Source of the DNA: Parapristionchus giblindavisi
Taxonomy: Eukaryota; Nematoda; Chromadorea; Rhabditida; Diplogasteridae
Assembly (NCBI GenBank): GCA_943737045.1
Contig: CALSFV010000017.1
Span: forward strand, 310,001-374,000
Reading direction: 5' to 3'
Length of the DNA: 64,000 bases
The notes under the pieces are model-generated. The model made no database searches. It saw only the letters and a program-made list of their open reading frames with translations, and had not been told where the DNA came from. Position numbers and translations under genes: made by a program. Below are positions 11,811 through 23,739 of the stretch, piece by piece (positions within the stretch are counted from its first letter, which is position 1; every line of letters begins with the position of its first letter).

Positions 11811-12180
11811 GAGGCCGTTTGTGTAAGAGTCGAACAAGGGTTGGCACAGGCCAAAAATTTTGATACCCTCAAAACTTGTGTATAGGGGTTATCGACCATG
11901 ATGATGAAGATAGGCATAGTCATTTTGGCTCCAGTGGTCCCGCAACGCCTCGGCGGGATTACGGTAAGATCACGTTTTCAGGCCATTCTTGGTCCATGGT
12001 AGTGCTAGAGGTATAAAAATTGGGCTCCTAGGACAGAATTCGATGGCGATTATGGCTGTCTACTTCATTAGTTTTGAAAATTTTCCAAAAGGTCACAACT
12101 GGAAATTTTGATGGAGACGTTTGCGCCCCAGACGAGTATGACAGTTCGAACCGGCGTGACGAGAGGATCACAACGATGTA
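11811..12180. repeat. Half copy of GAGGCCGTTTG element
   Basis: Starts with the family end and matches the left arm of 12829-13825 up to ATCACAACGATGTA, where it stops abruptly and the 12181-12828 sequence begins. Confidence 0.75.
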
Positions 12181-12828
12181 AGCTTACTTAAATAGTAGTT
12201 CATTTTTTACATCTTTTTCTTTGACGAAAACTAAGTTCCAGAATGACTCCTTTACGATTGTTTTCATGTCGTCCTTTTTCTTAATGCAACCAAGATGGCA
12301 GCGTAAAATTTCTGAAATGTGTTTTTTTTGTTTTTTTTTTCAAAATTCGTTTAGCTTATTCATAATTGTTAAAAATAGTCAGAATTGAGATGATTTACGA
12401 AGTAAACGAATCCCTTTTTAATCCGGTTCTAACAATAAGATACCTTTTTGAGAAACCCTCATGATGAAGTTCTATATGTAAATATTTTTTTGCTGCTATT
12501 CCCAGATAAATTGTTTTAGCGAAGTATTGATGATCATTTTCGCGAACTCGAATCGTACACTTCATGGCTTGCGAACCGTTGGAGAGCGGAACAAAGCGTT
12601 CAATGTACTTTGATCGACTCGTACAATATAGAGATCATAGAATAGAATAGGTGTGGACAGTGACCATAGAACAGTCAGCGTGCAAAAAGAACAACCGCAT
12701 ACACGACTGAGTCAACCTGCTTTCTGAAGGAGTAATTTAGGTCGCGTATACAATGCGAAATCACTGAAGTTATACTACTATCTTCCAATCCTCATTAGCA
12801 ACATATTCAGAAATTGTGATTGGAATAA
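12181..12828. repeat. Repeat, direct copy of 25740-26376
   Basis: Nearly identical to 25740-26376 in the same orientation (both start AAGCTTACTTAAATAGTAG and end just before a GAGGCCGTTTG element). Small indels separate the copies. No coding sequence is seen. Confidence 0.85.
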
Positions 12829-13825
12829 GAGGCCGTTTGTGTAAGAGTCGGGCAAATCTGGGGGAGGTTGGCACAGGCCAAAAATTTTGATACCCTCAAA
12901 ACTTGTGTATAGGGGTTATCGACCATGCTGATGAAGATAGGCATAGTCATTTTGGCTCCAGTGGTCCCGCAATGCCTGGGCGGGATTACGGTAAGATCAC
13001 GTTTTCAGGCCATTCTTGGTCCATGGTAGTGCTAGAGGTATAAAAATTGGCCTCCTAGGGCAGAATTCGATGGCGATTATGGCTGTCTACTTCATTAGTT
13101 TTGAAAATTTTCCAAAAGGTCACAACTGGAAATTTTGATGGAGACGTTTGCGCCCCAGACGAGTATGACAGTTCGAACCGGCGTGACGAGAGGATCACAA
13201 CGATGTATTATGAGCCCATATCTCCATTGCCATCTCAATATTGCTTCGATATAGTGATCTGCAAAATCATGAGGAGATGTCTGCGTCTCTCTATTCCGCG
13301 CGCTCTCTCGGCACTCTCTCATTTCGCCGCGCTCTCTCGAGAGTGCGAGAGAGCGCGCGGAATTGAGAGAGTCCTCTTGTTTACCTCTTTCGCATATCAC
13401 TATATCGAGGCAATATTGAGATGGCAATGGTGATATGGGCTCATAATACATCGTTGTGATCCTCTCGTCACGCCGGTTCGAACTGTCATACTCGTCTGGG
13501 GCGCAAACGTCTCCATCAAAATTTCCAGTTGTGACCTTTTGGAAAATTTTCAAAACAAATGAAGTAGACAGCCATCATCGCCATCGAATTCTGTCCTAGG
13601 AGCCCAATTTTCATACCTCTAGCACTACCATGGTCCTAGAAAGGCCTGAAAACGTGATCTTACCGTAATCCCGCCCAGGCGTTGCGGGACCACTGGAGCC
13701 AAAATGGCTATGCCTATCTTCATCAGCATGGTCGATAACCCCTATACACAAGTTTTGAGGGTATCAAAATTTTTGGCCTGTGCCAACCCTCTCCAGATTT
13801 GCCCGACTCTTACACAAACGGCCTC
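12829..13825. repeat. GAGGCCGTTTG-family foldback, full copy
   Basis: Inverse ends with arms of about 430 bp. The centre is rich in CTCTCT and GCGCGC runs (13290-13370) and is itself palindromic. The mirror-image reading frames (MKIFQKVTTG on both strands) come from the arms and are not genes. Confidence 0.85.
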
Positions 13826-14977
13826 TTAGTGTTTTTTTGAAATAACAAAACATGGCCAAAATGCGCTGCTGGGTGGATATTGCAAAAATTTCCAAATGCA
13901 CTGTCCTAAATGACAATTTGCTTGATATTTTCATGTCAATTGCATATTTTCTTCTCAACTCTTTTATTTCTTCTTCTGGCTCTTTACCTATCATATCAAG
14001 ACATAAATTTAATTTTAATACAATTAAAATTATCCCAATAAATTAAATGAATTTTAAATGAAATTAATTTAAATAAAAATAAAATAAATGTATCTCAGAA
14101 CAGTGTACCAAACCCTAACATTTTTTGTACATATGAAACTTTAATGTGATATCTGTATAACTTAATAATGACTGCTTTACATTAAAAAATCAATACTCAA
14201 TACTGATCATCAGTATTCGGTAGATGGGTGTAATTGATAAATTGTGCAGCGCCCTGCGGTCTTGCATTCCTTACTATTTGAAAAGCAAGCAACTCAGTTA
14301 CTTAGTAACGAGCAACCCATAGACAATTACTCTAGATGCACAGGTATATAATGTTGAATTAAGTCGATAAGGGAGAGATATACGGTAAGATCGAAGTCCG
14401 AATTATCGATTTTTGATCTACAAAATGTGAAAAATCAATACTTTTTATGGTCAACACTCACTCATCACACACCTCCTCAGTTCTGTCTATGCCCATCCAA
14501 GAACTCATACTAATGCTTTATTAAGGAATTTATGTTCAATCGTAAACTACATGTTACACTATGTAGATGTTTTTAAAGAGAGAGAGAAACCTTTACCGCC
14601 AAATACAGTCAGAAATATTTTCGAAAATTTATGTTGCAAAATATAATTTTCAATGATTTTGGTGGATTTCATAATTTTCCAAGCATTTGTTGACGTAGGG
14701 TATTCGAAAAAAAAAGTTCAATAAAAATTCGTTGAAAAATTTTTTATGGGAATACTTGAAAATAATCATTCCGCGATAAATTATGTGGGTGAAAACACTT
14801 CTGTATTAAAGTCAGTACTTCTGTGTTAAGTATTTTAGTTCTGTATTAATGTATGTAACTCTGGCGTTGAAATTTATATATGCATAATTTCCGTATCTTA
14901 AGTTTCAAGCCGTTTCATTCACTTGTAAGGTAACTTTACCTTTAAATCAACTATCACCAAAATTAAGTTTAACTCAC
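13826..14977. other. Intron, no gene seen
   Basis: Very AT-rich intron sequence, with a short relic of the 2.5-4.8 kb foldback near 14395-14440 and a GAGA tract at 14577-14588. I see no exon or complete element. Confidence 0.5.
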
Positions 14978-16348
14978 TCCTCTCGATACTCAACGTATAT
15001 CTTTTGATGTCCTTTGCCTTCGCTGTACTTCAATTCGATTCTGTCTCCAGTTTCACCGCCATATAAGTGAAATCCATTCCAGCTGGCTTGTTGGATATAT
15101 CCTATGTCAGCTCCGTTCACTCCGAAGTGTCCGTTTCCTCCAAATTCACCGCTTTCTCCATCCGTACCGTTTTCGGCAATTATTTCAACCTCAGAATCCG
15201 GATTATTTCCGCTTGAATCTAGCAATAGAAAAGTTCCACTACGTCCACCACAGCCTTCAAAACCATAAAGTCCCCCCAATCCCCCGGGAGTGCCGGGCGT
15301 GCCTTCAACTTTGATGAACGTACCCGCAAAATCTTTTTCGTGGTAGGTGAACGCATATTCTATTACACCTGGTTTTTTCAAGTATATGTCAGAATGAACC
15401 ATTATGTAACAACTTGAATTGGAAGTGTTACTCCATTTTTTACAAATCTTCTTTACCATGGCTTTACTCAAGAGATAATCGTACCTCGCGTTACTAATGG
15501 TAATTATTTTTGCAAAAAGATCGAGTAGACCGTGATAAACTTTTTTGAATAGAGAAAACGGGAAATATTGCTCTACGCTTTCTAACCGTAGATCATACGG
15601 TGGGAAGTGATTAAGTAGAAACCATTTTGACATCTGGTATCCATCTTGTCCTGAAAATCCGAGTCCACCGTGCTGGCCATCACTGCCATCACTGCCGTTC
15701 ATTATCACCTTGAGCATGTTGGAACCCTCAAATGTGTCCGTTGCTATGATAAGGTTGCCACTACTTTGTCCCGCTGCACCACAGCATCCATTATATCCAT
15801 CAAGATGTCCCTCATGTCCTTTGTCCGCACTCCCAAGTTTGATGTTTTTCTCATCCCTACGTGAGAGATCAATCCTACACGGTTTCTTAACAACTACCGA
15901 TGTTGCAGCGATCGCAATGGTCGTGCCGGGTAAATCGATGTGGACATCGATATCCAATCGTGTAGCAGCGTAAATACGAACCAGCTCGTATTGTGCACCT
16001 TCCAATACGTTTTTGATGTTTTCGAAGGTCAAGTACCCTCCGGTGAACATTATACGGTTCTTGTAGCCGGGATCAGTATCATAACTCATTTCTGCGCATT
16101 TAAGTTTGCACATCTTTTGGAGTTCTAAGGCCGACAATAATCTGTTTACACCTTTCAGTTTTTTGAAAGCTTTTATTAGCCGAGCCATATGTTTAGCTGT
16201 AGTCTCATAATTTTGATTTTCCTCTCCTTCTTTTTTTGACAAGAATTCTGATTCGAAAGTTTCATGCCAGTTTGTTGAGAAGAAATCAAAGTTGTACAGT
16301 TTCCCGAAACCCATTATAGAGAAAGTATCAATGCACTTTTGAAGTGCT
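14978..16348 (-). CDS. Giant split gene, exon 16, with glycine-rich collagen-like domain
   Basis: The largest exon, 456 codons, between a strong acceptor (TTTTTATTTTCAG) and a consensus donor (GAGGA/GTGAGT); phases 2 in, 2 out. The first third is mixed helical sequence. Then come four G-x-x-G blocks in two pairs: GHEGHLDGYNGCCGAAG and GSDGSDGQHGGLGFSGQDG, then GTPGTPGGLGGLYGFEG and GTDGESGEFGGNGHFG. Each pair is linked by short hydrophobic strands (NLIIATD, LKVIMNG, FLLLDSS, VEIIAENG). A roughly 95-residue helical insert separates the pairs. G-x-x-G spacing with non-proline residues is unlike fibrillar collagen. Probably an extended beta/loop fold; function unknown. Confidence 0.9.
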
Positions 16349-16663
16349 CTGAAAATAAAAAAAAGTGTCATACATGAAAAAGGCACTAGGTCGGATGAGA
16401 ACCAATCAATAATAACCGAGTGAATGATAACCATTTGCATATAAGGGACAAGCCTTAATGAATAGTCAAAGTATGAAAATGATTATCATCCGGTCGGTTC
16501 TTATTCATCGGTTCTAATTCGACCTTATGCCATAAACAATATTTTAAATGACATATATTATAAGTATTGAATGAGTGAATATGATATTTTCGAGAACAAA
16601 ACACAAGATGGCAAGCTTAAAAACGAACGGAATTGACAAAAAAATAGCAATAAAAATAATTAC

Positions 16664-16796
16664 TCAAGAAACTCTTCTTCTTTGCCGTTGTTTTCATTTA
16701 TTTTATACATCAAATCTAAGTAGCTTTCATATATGTCACTTCTTATTGACTCCAGTCGAATAGGTTCGAAAGAGGAAAGAAGAGCCTCCTTCATAT
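16664..16796 (-). CDS. Giant split gene, exon 15
   Basis: A 133-nt exon between acceptor CATTTTTACAG and donor TTGA/GTAATT, phases 1 in and 2 out, joining the neighbours exactly. It encodes an acidic helical peptide (MKEALLSSFEPIRLES, then YESYLDLMYKINENNGKEEE). An in-frame stop follows just inside the intron, which supports the donor. Confidence 0.8.
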
Positions 16797-17445
16797 CTGT
16801 AAAAATGATGATTCGATTTTGCAAATAGCATACGTAGCGCTTTCCACCTTCGTACTGTCTTATTATTGGGGCCGCACCACCCATATAATTGTGTGATCGG
16901 TAGCTTTAACCGTTTTCGAGAATCATTTTTTTGCATACTCTACAAGACGCTTTTATAGTTCAGGGGAAAATCACTAATTAGGATCCAAAATTGTGGAATA
17001 ATTATGTAATAATTGACAAAACCATGGAATTTGTGTATAGTATTGCGAAAGCACAACAACTTTTTTTAAAGATTTTTCAATATTCATTTCGGCCTACTTC
17101 GCTTAAATACTGTTTTAATGAGTCCTAAAATATAATACTTAGCAACGAAATCCGGATTCCGGAAACGACGAAACAACAAATGCAAAGCAGCAATCAAGAC
17201 AAAAAACAATGCGACAAATCGCAATTTCTTTCATCCTTTTTTTTCCATAATTCATCTAGCCAGATCCTAAAATCCTTTAAACGTCGAATATTTCGTAAAG
17301 AAACTATGAAGACAGAAAGATAGCAAAGGTTATTCTGCCTACCATACACTATTTATTTCATGATGTTTCAGCTTATTGATCGCTAGAAACATGAATGAAC
17401 CATCATGCCCGTGTAGGGCACGCTTTTTCAAAATTGAGGAAATTC
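16797..17445. other. Intron, no gene seen
   Basis: AT-rich intron. The stretch 17290-17400 (TTTCGTAAAGAAACT, GATGTTTCAGCTTATT) recurs at 57110-57205 and is therefore part of an unclassified repeat. Confidence 0.5.
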
Positions 17446-17513
17446 GGCAATAGGATTTGAACTTGCGTCAATTGGGTAACGACTCTGAACTTTTACCACT
17501 ACGCAATTTGATA
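17446..17513 (-). other. tRNA-like sequence
   Basis: The minus strand shows an A-box-like TGCGTAGTGGTAAAAGTTC and a B-box-like AGTTCAAATCC at roughly tRNA spacing. The stems are imperfect. Likely a tRNA pseudogene or SINE head. Confidence 0.45.
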
Positions 17514-17633
17514 GATGAGTGGGTGCGCTAAATTCTCACATATCACTTGACATTTGCGCCAGACAGATGTGAGGGATTTGCATGAACATTCGCGGGTCTC
17601 CACCTTTAACAATAAGAAGCGAAAGCCACTTAA

Positions 17634-18636
17634 CAAGGGAATGGTCAACCATCCCCCTCGAGTTATGACTAGTGACATATACTTTTGACTATCAGGGGTT
17701 AGATTCCCCTTGCCGCACTTTTCTTCTGCTGATTTTGTTGTTGTCGAAAGATGAAATGTTTTTTTTTGTGGTTATAAAAGCTAGAAAAGAGAACACACTC
17801 TATCTTATCAGCAAGTGTGAACTTTAACAACAAAAAGAGTGAAGTAAAAACGATTGTATCCCTCTGCAAACCAGAAGTACTGTATCATTTTCGCAGTATT
17901 GAAGCTTCTGATCGAGGAAGTCAATGATCTCATAACTGTTGTTCAAGTCATTCATTTCTTGATTCTTGATGGAAAAGAACTCCTCAAGGAAAATTGAACT
18001 TTGATCTTTTTTGTTTGTGGCATTATTTTTACAATTTCCTTCTCCCTCGCTCGAGATCGAGGTCATGCAATGAATGACCGGAAAACAGCAATGATAGTTC
18101 AAAGATTAAAGATCATGCGATTACGGTTAGTGCTTCTATTTCTTCTTGGACTGTGTTCCTAAGCCTTGATGTCAGTGTTCTTCCTTTTCATTCATTATGT
18201 GCCCCAGATGTGAAAACTGTCTTTTCCTTACCTCACTCATTTTGTTGTTAAAGGTCACGCTTGCCGATGAGGCAAAGAGTGTTCTCCTTTCTAGCTTTCA
18301 TAGTCACAACAAAACATTTCAGTCTTTCTACAGCAACGAAATCATTAAATGAAAAGTGTGGCGATCGAATCCCTGACAGTCAAAAGTAAACGCAAGCATC
18401 TTATCCACTATACTACACAAGCCGTTGTTTTGGATGAAGATAGATGAGTCCACCAACCCATCCGCATGCGTTGTGTAGGAAACCACACAAATTTAACCGA
18501 GTTTCAGTATCGATTTTCTTGAAGCGCATAAACAGTTGAGTCTTCTCATCAACGGTGTCTTATCAGAATCACATGCCGGTTCGTATGGTATATGTCACTA
18601 GTCATAACTCGACGGGGATGGTTGACCATTCCCTTG
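17634..18636. mobile_element. CAAGGGAA element, 1.0 kb, TAA duplication
   Basis: The ends CAAGGGAATGGTCAACCATC and the inverse extend about 45 bp and are flanked by TAA on both sides (17631-17633, 18637-18639). A 3-bp TWA duplication suggests the PIF/Harbinger superfamily. Inside are a tRNA-like block and a minus-strand open stretch at 17824-18102 that I cannot identify. Confidence 0.7.
18360..18425 (-). other. tRNA-like sequence
   Basis: The minus strand has TGTAGTATAGTGGATAAGAT (A-box region) and AGGGATTCGATCGCC (B-box region) 65 bp apart end to end, close to tRNA length. The acceptor stem does not pair well. It lies inside the CAAGGGAA element. Confidence 0.5.
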
Positions 18637-18656
18637 TAAATAATATTTAAAATCCG

Positions 18657-18816
18657 CAGTGGCCGTTGCATGAACAATGGGAAAACCGTTTTTCCGGGAA
18701 AATGTGGCGTCATTAGCGTAGGCGGAGGCGTTTTCCAAAAATCCTCTACCTACGCTAATTTCCTCTTCACGTTTTCCTGGAAAATGGTTTTTCGTTGTTC
18801 CTGTATGCTACCACTG
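18657..18816. repeat. Small palindromic MITE (CAGTGGCCGTTG ends)
   Basis: 160 bp, starting CAGTGGCCGTTGCATGAACA and ending with an imperfect inverse (TGCTACCACTG). The centre TACGCTAATGACGCC/inverse is also palindromic. A related left end follows the truncated element at 51446. Confidence 0.65.
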
Positions 18817-19002
18817 GAAAAAAAATCTCAATTTTTCAATTGGAAAGAATATTATTTGATTGATAGTCAACAATTACGACGATCATTTAAAACTTACTAG
18901 ACGGTGTATCGACTTGGTAAACAATATATCCGAGAGGGATTTCTGCAAAGATTAATATTTTTTTAAATATTACTATAATAAAACTCTCCTCATTTCCATT
19001 GT

Positions 19003-19048
19003 CATAATAATAATAATAATAATAATAACAGTAATAATATTAATAACA

Positions 19049-19101
<53 letters not shown>

Positions 19102-19102
19102 T

Positions 19103-19193
<91 letters not shown>

Positions 19194-19194
19194 G

Positions 19195-19254
<60 letters not shown>
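19003..19254. repeat. TAA/TTA microsatellite
   Basis: About 250 bp of TAA units that switch to ATT units near 19219, so the tract can fold on itself. No coding. Confidence 0.95.
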
Positions 19255-19349
19255 TTTTAAGGCCCTCTTTTCTCTCCCATATCACTACCCCTCTTTGCCT
19301 CCCCGATTCACAACAAAGCCACGAACCATAGGCGGCTGTCTATCTATAT

Positions 19350-19752
19350 GGTACTCCGCAATTTTAGGGGGGGGGAATATTTTGGTCGAACATTTTTGGG
19401 TGCCTAAAATTTGGCTACCGGACAAGCCCCACTTTTAAAGTTGAGTCAATAATTTGGTGGTCGAGCCAATAATTTGGTTCGAAGTGGGGCTGTTATTTTA
19501 GTCTAAAATTTTAGCCAAAGTTTGGCTTAAGTTTAGCTAAAATTTTAGCCAAAGTTTGGCTAAAATTTTGGAGTAAAATAATAGCCCCACTTCGAACCAA
19601 ATTATTGGCTCAACCACCAAATTATTGACTCAACTTTAAAAGTGGGGCTTGTCTGGTAGCCAAATTTTAGAGTCAACTTTTACGGTCCACCAAATTATTG
19701 GCCCCACTTCGACTAAATTATTGGCACCCCTAAAATTGCGGAGTTAGTACCA
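19350..19752. repeat. Palindromic MITE
   Basis: Ends GGTACTCCGCAATTTTAG and the inverse, about 400 bp. Arms share CAAGCCCCACTTTTAAAG and the centre is made of repeated TTTAGCCAAAGTTTGGCT. Confidence 0.8.
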
Positions 19753-19967
19753 ACTTTTCATGTATTCATGCACTTCCACCAATACATGATTTATCGATTT
19801 TCTATCAGTGAACACGCAAATAAATCAATCATTTAAATCATTTATATAAATAAATAAATAAAATAATAAAATTGCATGACCTGCGTTTCCATTTTAGTGA
19901 ACTGAATTTAATTTCGCGATATGAGCAATCGAGAAAAATATTGATAAAAATGAATGGAATATCTCAC

Positions 19968-20178
19968 CGATTTCCATTCGCTTCTCACACAGTTCCGTCA
20001 CTTTTCCAGTTGTAAAGAGCTTGACCATTTCTTTATGAAAAGCCGGTAAATCAAATAATGCTGCTTTTGGTATGACTTCCAAACATTCCTTTAAAAATTG
20101 CATTGCCAATTGCTTGAAGAGCCGTTCGCTGGATCGTTTATATGACTTTCGCAGGGAGGATTCATCATCAGAAGTCAT
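19968..20178 (-). CDS. Giant split gene, exon 14
   Basis: A 211-nt exon, acceptor CATTTGTAG and donor ATCG/GTGAGA; phase 0 in and 1 out, matching 24078 upstream and 16796 downstream. The peptide is amphipathic helical (KRSSERLFKQLAMQFLKE, then VTELCEKRMEIG). Function unknown. Confidence 0.85.
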
Positions 20179-21328
20179 CTACAAATGATCATAATAAAGT
20201 TGGAATTTCGCGAATATTTTCTTGAACAAACAAACAATGAGTTGACAGGAAAACTGCAAGGCAAAATCGACATTCTTCCCACTTATTTTCAAGGTGTTCC
20301 AACTTTATCACGGGTCTCCGGTAAAATTGTAGCAAGGCCTGCCACTAGGAAAATTTTTTGTCTTCGATTTCGATGAAAGTTGGTCAATGGGTGTGGTTGG
20401 GGGTCATGAGAAGGCCGAGCCACTTCATTTGGCCAAAATTGCAAATTATCGATTTTTTGTGATCTACCCTTGAAATGATCATAACTCGGTTCATTTTCAT
20501 TGTACAGCGAGCTGACAGGTGTCATTCGAACCGTATTCTAATGCTCTCCAAAAAAGTACTTCATGACCCGTCCGCTGCAAAGTCGTCTTCAGGGCGAAAA
20601 ACGCGAAAACCACATTTCTTGAACAAAAATGTGATCTGTTCTCGAAAATTTTCTCTTGAGTACACGCGTATTATTGCAGAAAATAAATATTCAGATGACG
20701 TACAAAGTCGGTATGTTGTTCATTTGCCGTATCTCTGTCCTCCCAATACCGTTTAATAGAGTACACGGGACTTAGTCATTTTTTTCCGCCTAAACAGTTT
20801 TTCGATCGTATCTGCCTTCAAAATGGTCCAATCGACTAATCGAAAAAAGGAAAATGATGCTCTCGAAAAGGCGAATAAAAAGTTCTGTCATGATCGAATA
20901 GCTATGACAACTCATTTTCGAGTTATTCGAGGAAAACCTTATCAACATCGATTTAGTCGGCTGTTTTGTGCCAGTTATGGAAAAATTGTTGCAGAAATTA
21001 CTTATTTCATTTACTGATCTCATCATCTAATGCACACTTTAGTGTCTCCTTTCCCTTTTTTCTTCTCCTTTTCGCCTCACCAATTTACAAAGCGAGAGCC
21101 ACTTTACTCCGTCATTGAAATCTTGAACGTCACTGGGGCAGAGGAGAACACAAGATCAGACCGGAGTATCAATGGTAGTTTTCGCCCTTGGACTGTAAAA
21201 CAGAATGCTCGAGGAGGTTCAGGAAGGAGTCGGAATCGGTCCACTGTCGGAATCATTCAAGGAATACGAGAAGGCACCGAAGAATCCGAGACCAATAGGC
21301 ACTTCGCATTTGGAAGAAGAGTGCCCCA

Positions 21329-21821
21329 CAGGGTTGGGCGGAAAAAAATTCCGTTACCGATTTTTACCGATTTTACCGGTCCCTGACCTTAAAATTTACC
21401 GACCGGTAAATTTTACGGTTTCTCATCGGTAATTACCGAAATTTACACTAGATATTCTGCGTTATTTTTGGTAACATTACGTCGATATCTTGAGAAATTG
21501 CCCGTAACCGAAGGCGTTTTTATGTCTCGACATACAGTTACTCTCTCAATAAATAACAATTTCCAAATATGTATTAATCGAACAGAAGAAATTGAAATAT
21601 TTTTTGTTGTAACTACGGTCAAAGTAATAACAAAATAGTTCATTTATAGTGTCCGGCACGATATCGCAGTTCTGATGAAATGAGTAAACGTAGAAATAAA
21701 CGTCGCAGAAAAAAATTACAATTTTTCGCGGTTTTACAGGGTTTGTCAGAGTTTTACCGTTTATACCGTTTTACCGATTTTACCGTTACCGATTTTTTTA
21801 CCGGCCACCTTTTCAACCCTG
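21329..21821. mobile_element. hAT-like MITE
   Basis: Ends CAGGGTTGGGCGG and CAACCCTG, flanked by an 8-bp duplication with one mismatch (GTGCCCCA and TTGCCCCA). It is rich in TTACCG repeats and has no coding capacity. It interrupts the coding fragment. Confidence 0.8.
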
Positions 21822-21979
21822 TTGCCCCATACGACTCAGTTGCCAAGCAGATGGTGGTCGATCAATTCAAGGAATTCTACGCAGCCAGGAACAAGCTGAG
21901 AGCAGAAGAAGTCGAGAAGAGAATGAAAGCCAGAACGGATATCATGCCCGCTAACCGAATGCCACACGATCAGATCAAG

Positions 21980-22629
21980 GGGGGAGCCCGTTTCGGCAAC
22001 GCCCGTTTCTGCAACGAGTTATAAATCTGTTGGGAGATGGTGTATGGTAACAAAAATAGTAACATTGTTATCAGTGTTGGTGTACGGTATTGGGCTACCG
22101 TAACCGTCGGGAATCGCGAACTGATTTTTTTAGTCGACCCATGACCGGGGGTTCATGGTTGAAAATGACAAAAGTCTAAAAATTTATGATGACCCGAGGT
22201 CAAATACTAGTTGCCATTATATCAATAGTGAGCCAACTTTTATCTTTCTGGATACCGTAACCCGAACTACCGTAATCTAGCTACCGTACCTTTCAATATT
22301 GTAGCGAAAATGACCCAAAACCACGGTTCGATTACGGTAGTTCGGGTTACGGTATACAGAAAGATAAAAGTTAACTCACTATTGATATTATGACAACTAG
22401 TATTTGGTCTCGGGTCATCATGAATTTTTCGACTTCAGCCATTTTCAACCATGAACCCCGGGTCATGGGTCGAATGAAAAAAATCAGTTCGCGATTCCAG
22501 ACGGTTACGGTAGCACCATACCGTTCACCACTACTGATAACAATGATAAAACTTTTATTGCCATAGGTCATCTTCCAACAGATTTATAATCCGTTGCCGA
22601 AACGGGCGTTGCCGAAACGGGCGCCCCCC
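21980..22629. mobile_element. Palindromic MITE with 8-bp duplication
   Basis: Ends GGGGGAGCCCGTTTCGG and the inverse, flanked by a perfect AGATCAAG duplication (21972-21979, 22630-22637). Inside is a palindrome with GGTTACGGTAGTTCGGGTTA-like arms also found at 48.5-50.1 kb. It is inserted in the coding fragment. Confidence 0.8.
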
Positions 22630-23739
22630 AGATCAAGAACTGTATTCGGACTCTGCTAGCGAAGAAGAAGAGACAGAGAAGAAGCTAAGCACCACAAGAG
22701 CCAAGAGAGATGTGGCACTGGATATGGATTTCATCAACAACTGGGAGAAGGACTATGATGAGGCGGGAGGAGGAATTGAGGATGAAGTGAAAGTACATGA
22801 GGATGATCTGACTATCTCCTCCGATGCAATCTACAACTGGATGAAAACCGAGATGAACACTATGTTCACGGATGAAGCCCTGACTTGTCTACATCCCTCT
22901 TTTTCGATCAGTGATGTTGATAATTACATATTGATTGCTTGCTTTTATAATATTTTCTCATGCATAATATAAAATAAAGTCGGTTGAGTAGTTTTTAGCG
23001 GTGCAGAGAATAATTTCATTTCCGTTCTTTCATTAGAGGAGAAAGTGTAGGAGAAAGGAGAAAGTGTAGTGATTTTCCTCGAATAACTCGAAAATGAGTT
23101 GTCATAGCTATTCGATCATGACAGAACTTTTTATTCGCCTTTTCGAGAGCATCATTTTCCTTTTTTCGATTAGTCGATTGGACCATTTTGAAGGCAGATA
23201 CGATCGAAAAACTGTTGAGGCGGAAAAAAATGACTAAGTCCCGTGTACTCTATTAAACGGTATTGGGAGGACAGAGATACGGCAAATGAACAACATACCG
23301 ACTTTGTACGTCATCTGAACATTTATTTTCTGCAATAATACGCGTGTACTCAAGAGAAAATTTTCGAGAACAGATCACATTATTGTTCAAGAAATGTGTT
23401 TTTCGCGTTTTTCGCCCTGAAGACGACTTTGCAGCGGACGGGTCATGAAGTACTTTTTTGGAGAGCATTAGAATACGGTTCGAATGACACCTGTCAGCTC
23501 GCTGTACAATGAAAATGAACCGAGTTATGATCATTTCAAGGGTAGATCACAAAAAATCGATAATTTTCAATTTTGGCCAAATGAAGTGGCTCGGCCTTCT
23601 CATGACCTCCAACCACACCCACTGACCAACTTTCATCGAAATCGAAGACAAAAAATTTTCCTAGTGGCAGGCCCGGCCGTTTTTGCTACACTTTTACAGG
23701 AGACCCGTGTTATGGGTGTAATCGATTAATCTCTGTAAT

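Larger units (their letters stand above)
21292..22972 (+). pseudogene. Coding fragment carried in the foldback, broken by two MITEs
   Basis: Plus-strand coding-like blocks are separated by the insertions at 21329-21821 and 21980-22629. They read ALRIWKKS, then PYDSVAKQMVVDQFKEF with a basic helix after it, then (22638 on) an acidic block with SASEEEETEKK, DMDFINNWEKDYDEAGGG and DAIYNWMKTEMNTMF. The last block is in a different frame from the middle one, so an intron or a frameshift separates them. Composition is typical of real protein. I do not recognise the family; it may be a transposase part or captured host exons. Confidence 0.5.
20302..23718. repeat. Large foldback element, 3.4 kb, with internal cargo
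   Basis: The arms, about 20302-21020 and 23080-23718, are inverse copies (shared GGTCATGAGAAGGC, GACGACTTTGCAGCGGACGG). Between them lie a decayed coding segment and two hAT-like MITEs. This resembles foldback or Mutator-like elements that carry host sequence. Confidence 0.8.

Noticed and set aside
13095..13553. 152-codon minus-strand frame and its plus-strand mirror
   Set aside because: Both arise from the inverted arms of a foldback element; the central run is CTCTCT/GCGCGC low complexity.
14978..16348. Bacterial or viral origin of the glycine-rich exon
   Set aside because: G-x-x-G repeats also occur in some microbial proteins, but the exon has consensus splice sites and phases matching its neighbours, so transfer cannot be inferred from this window.
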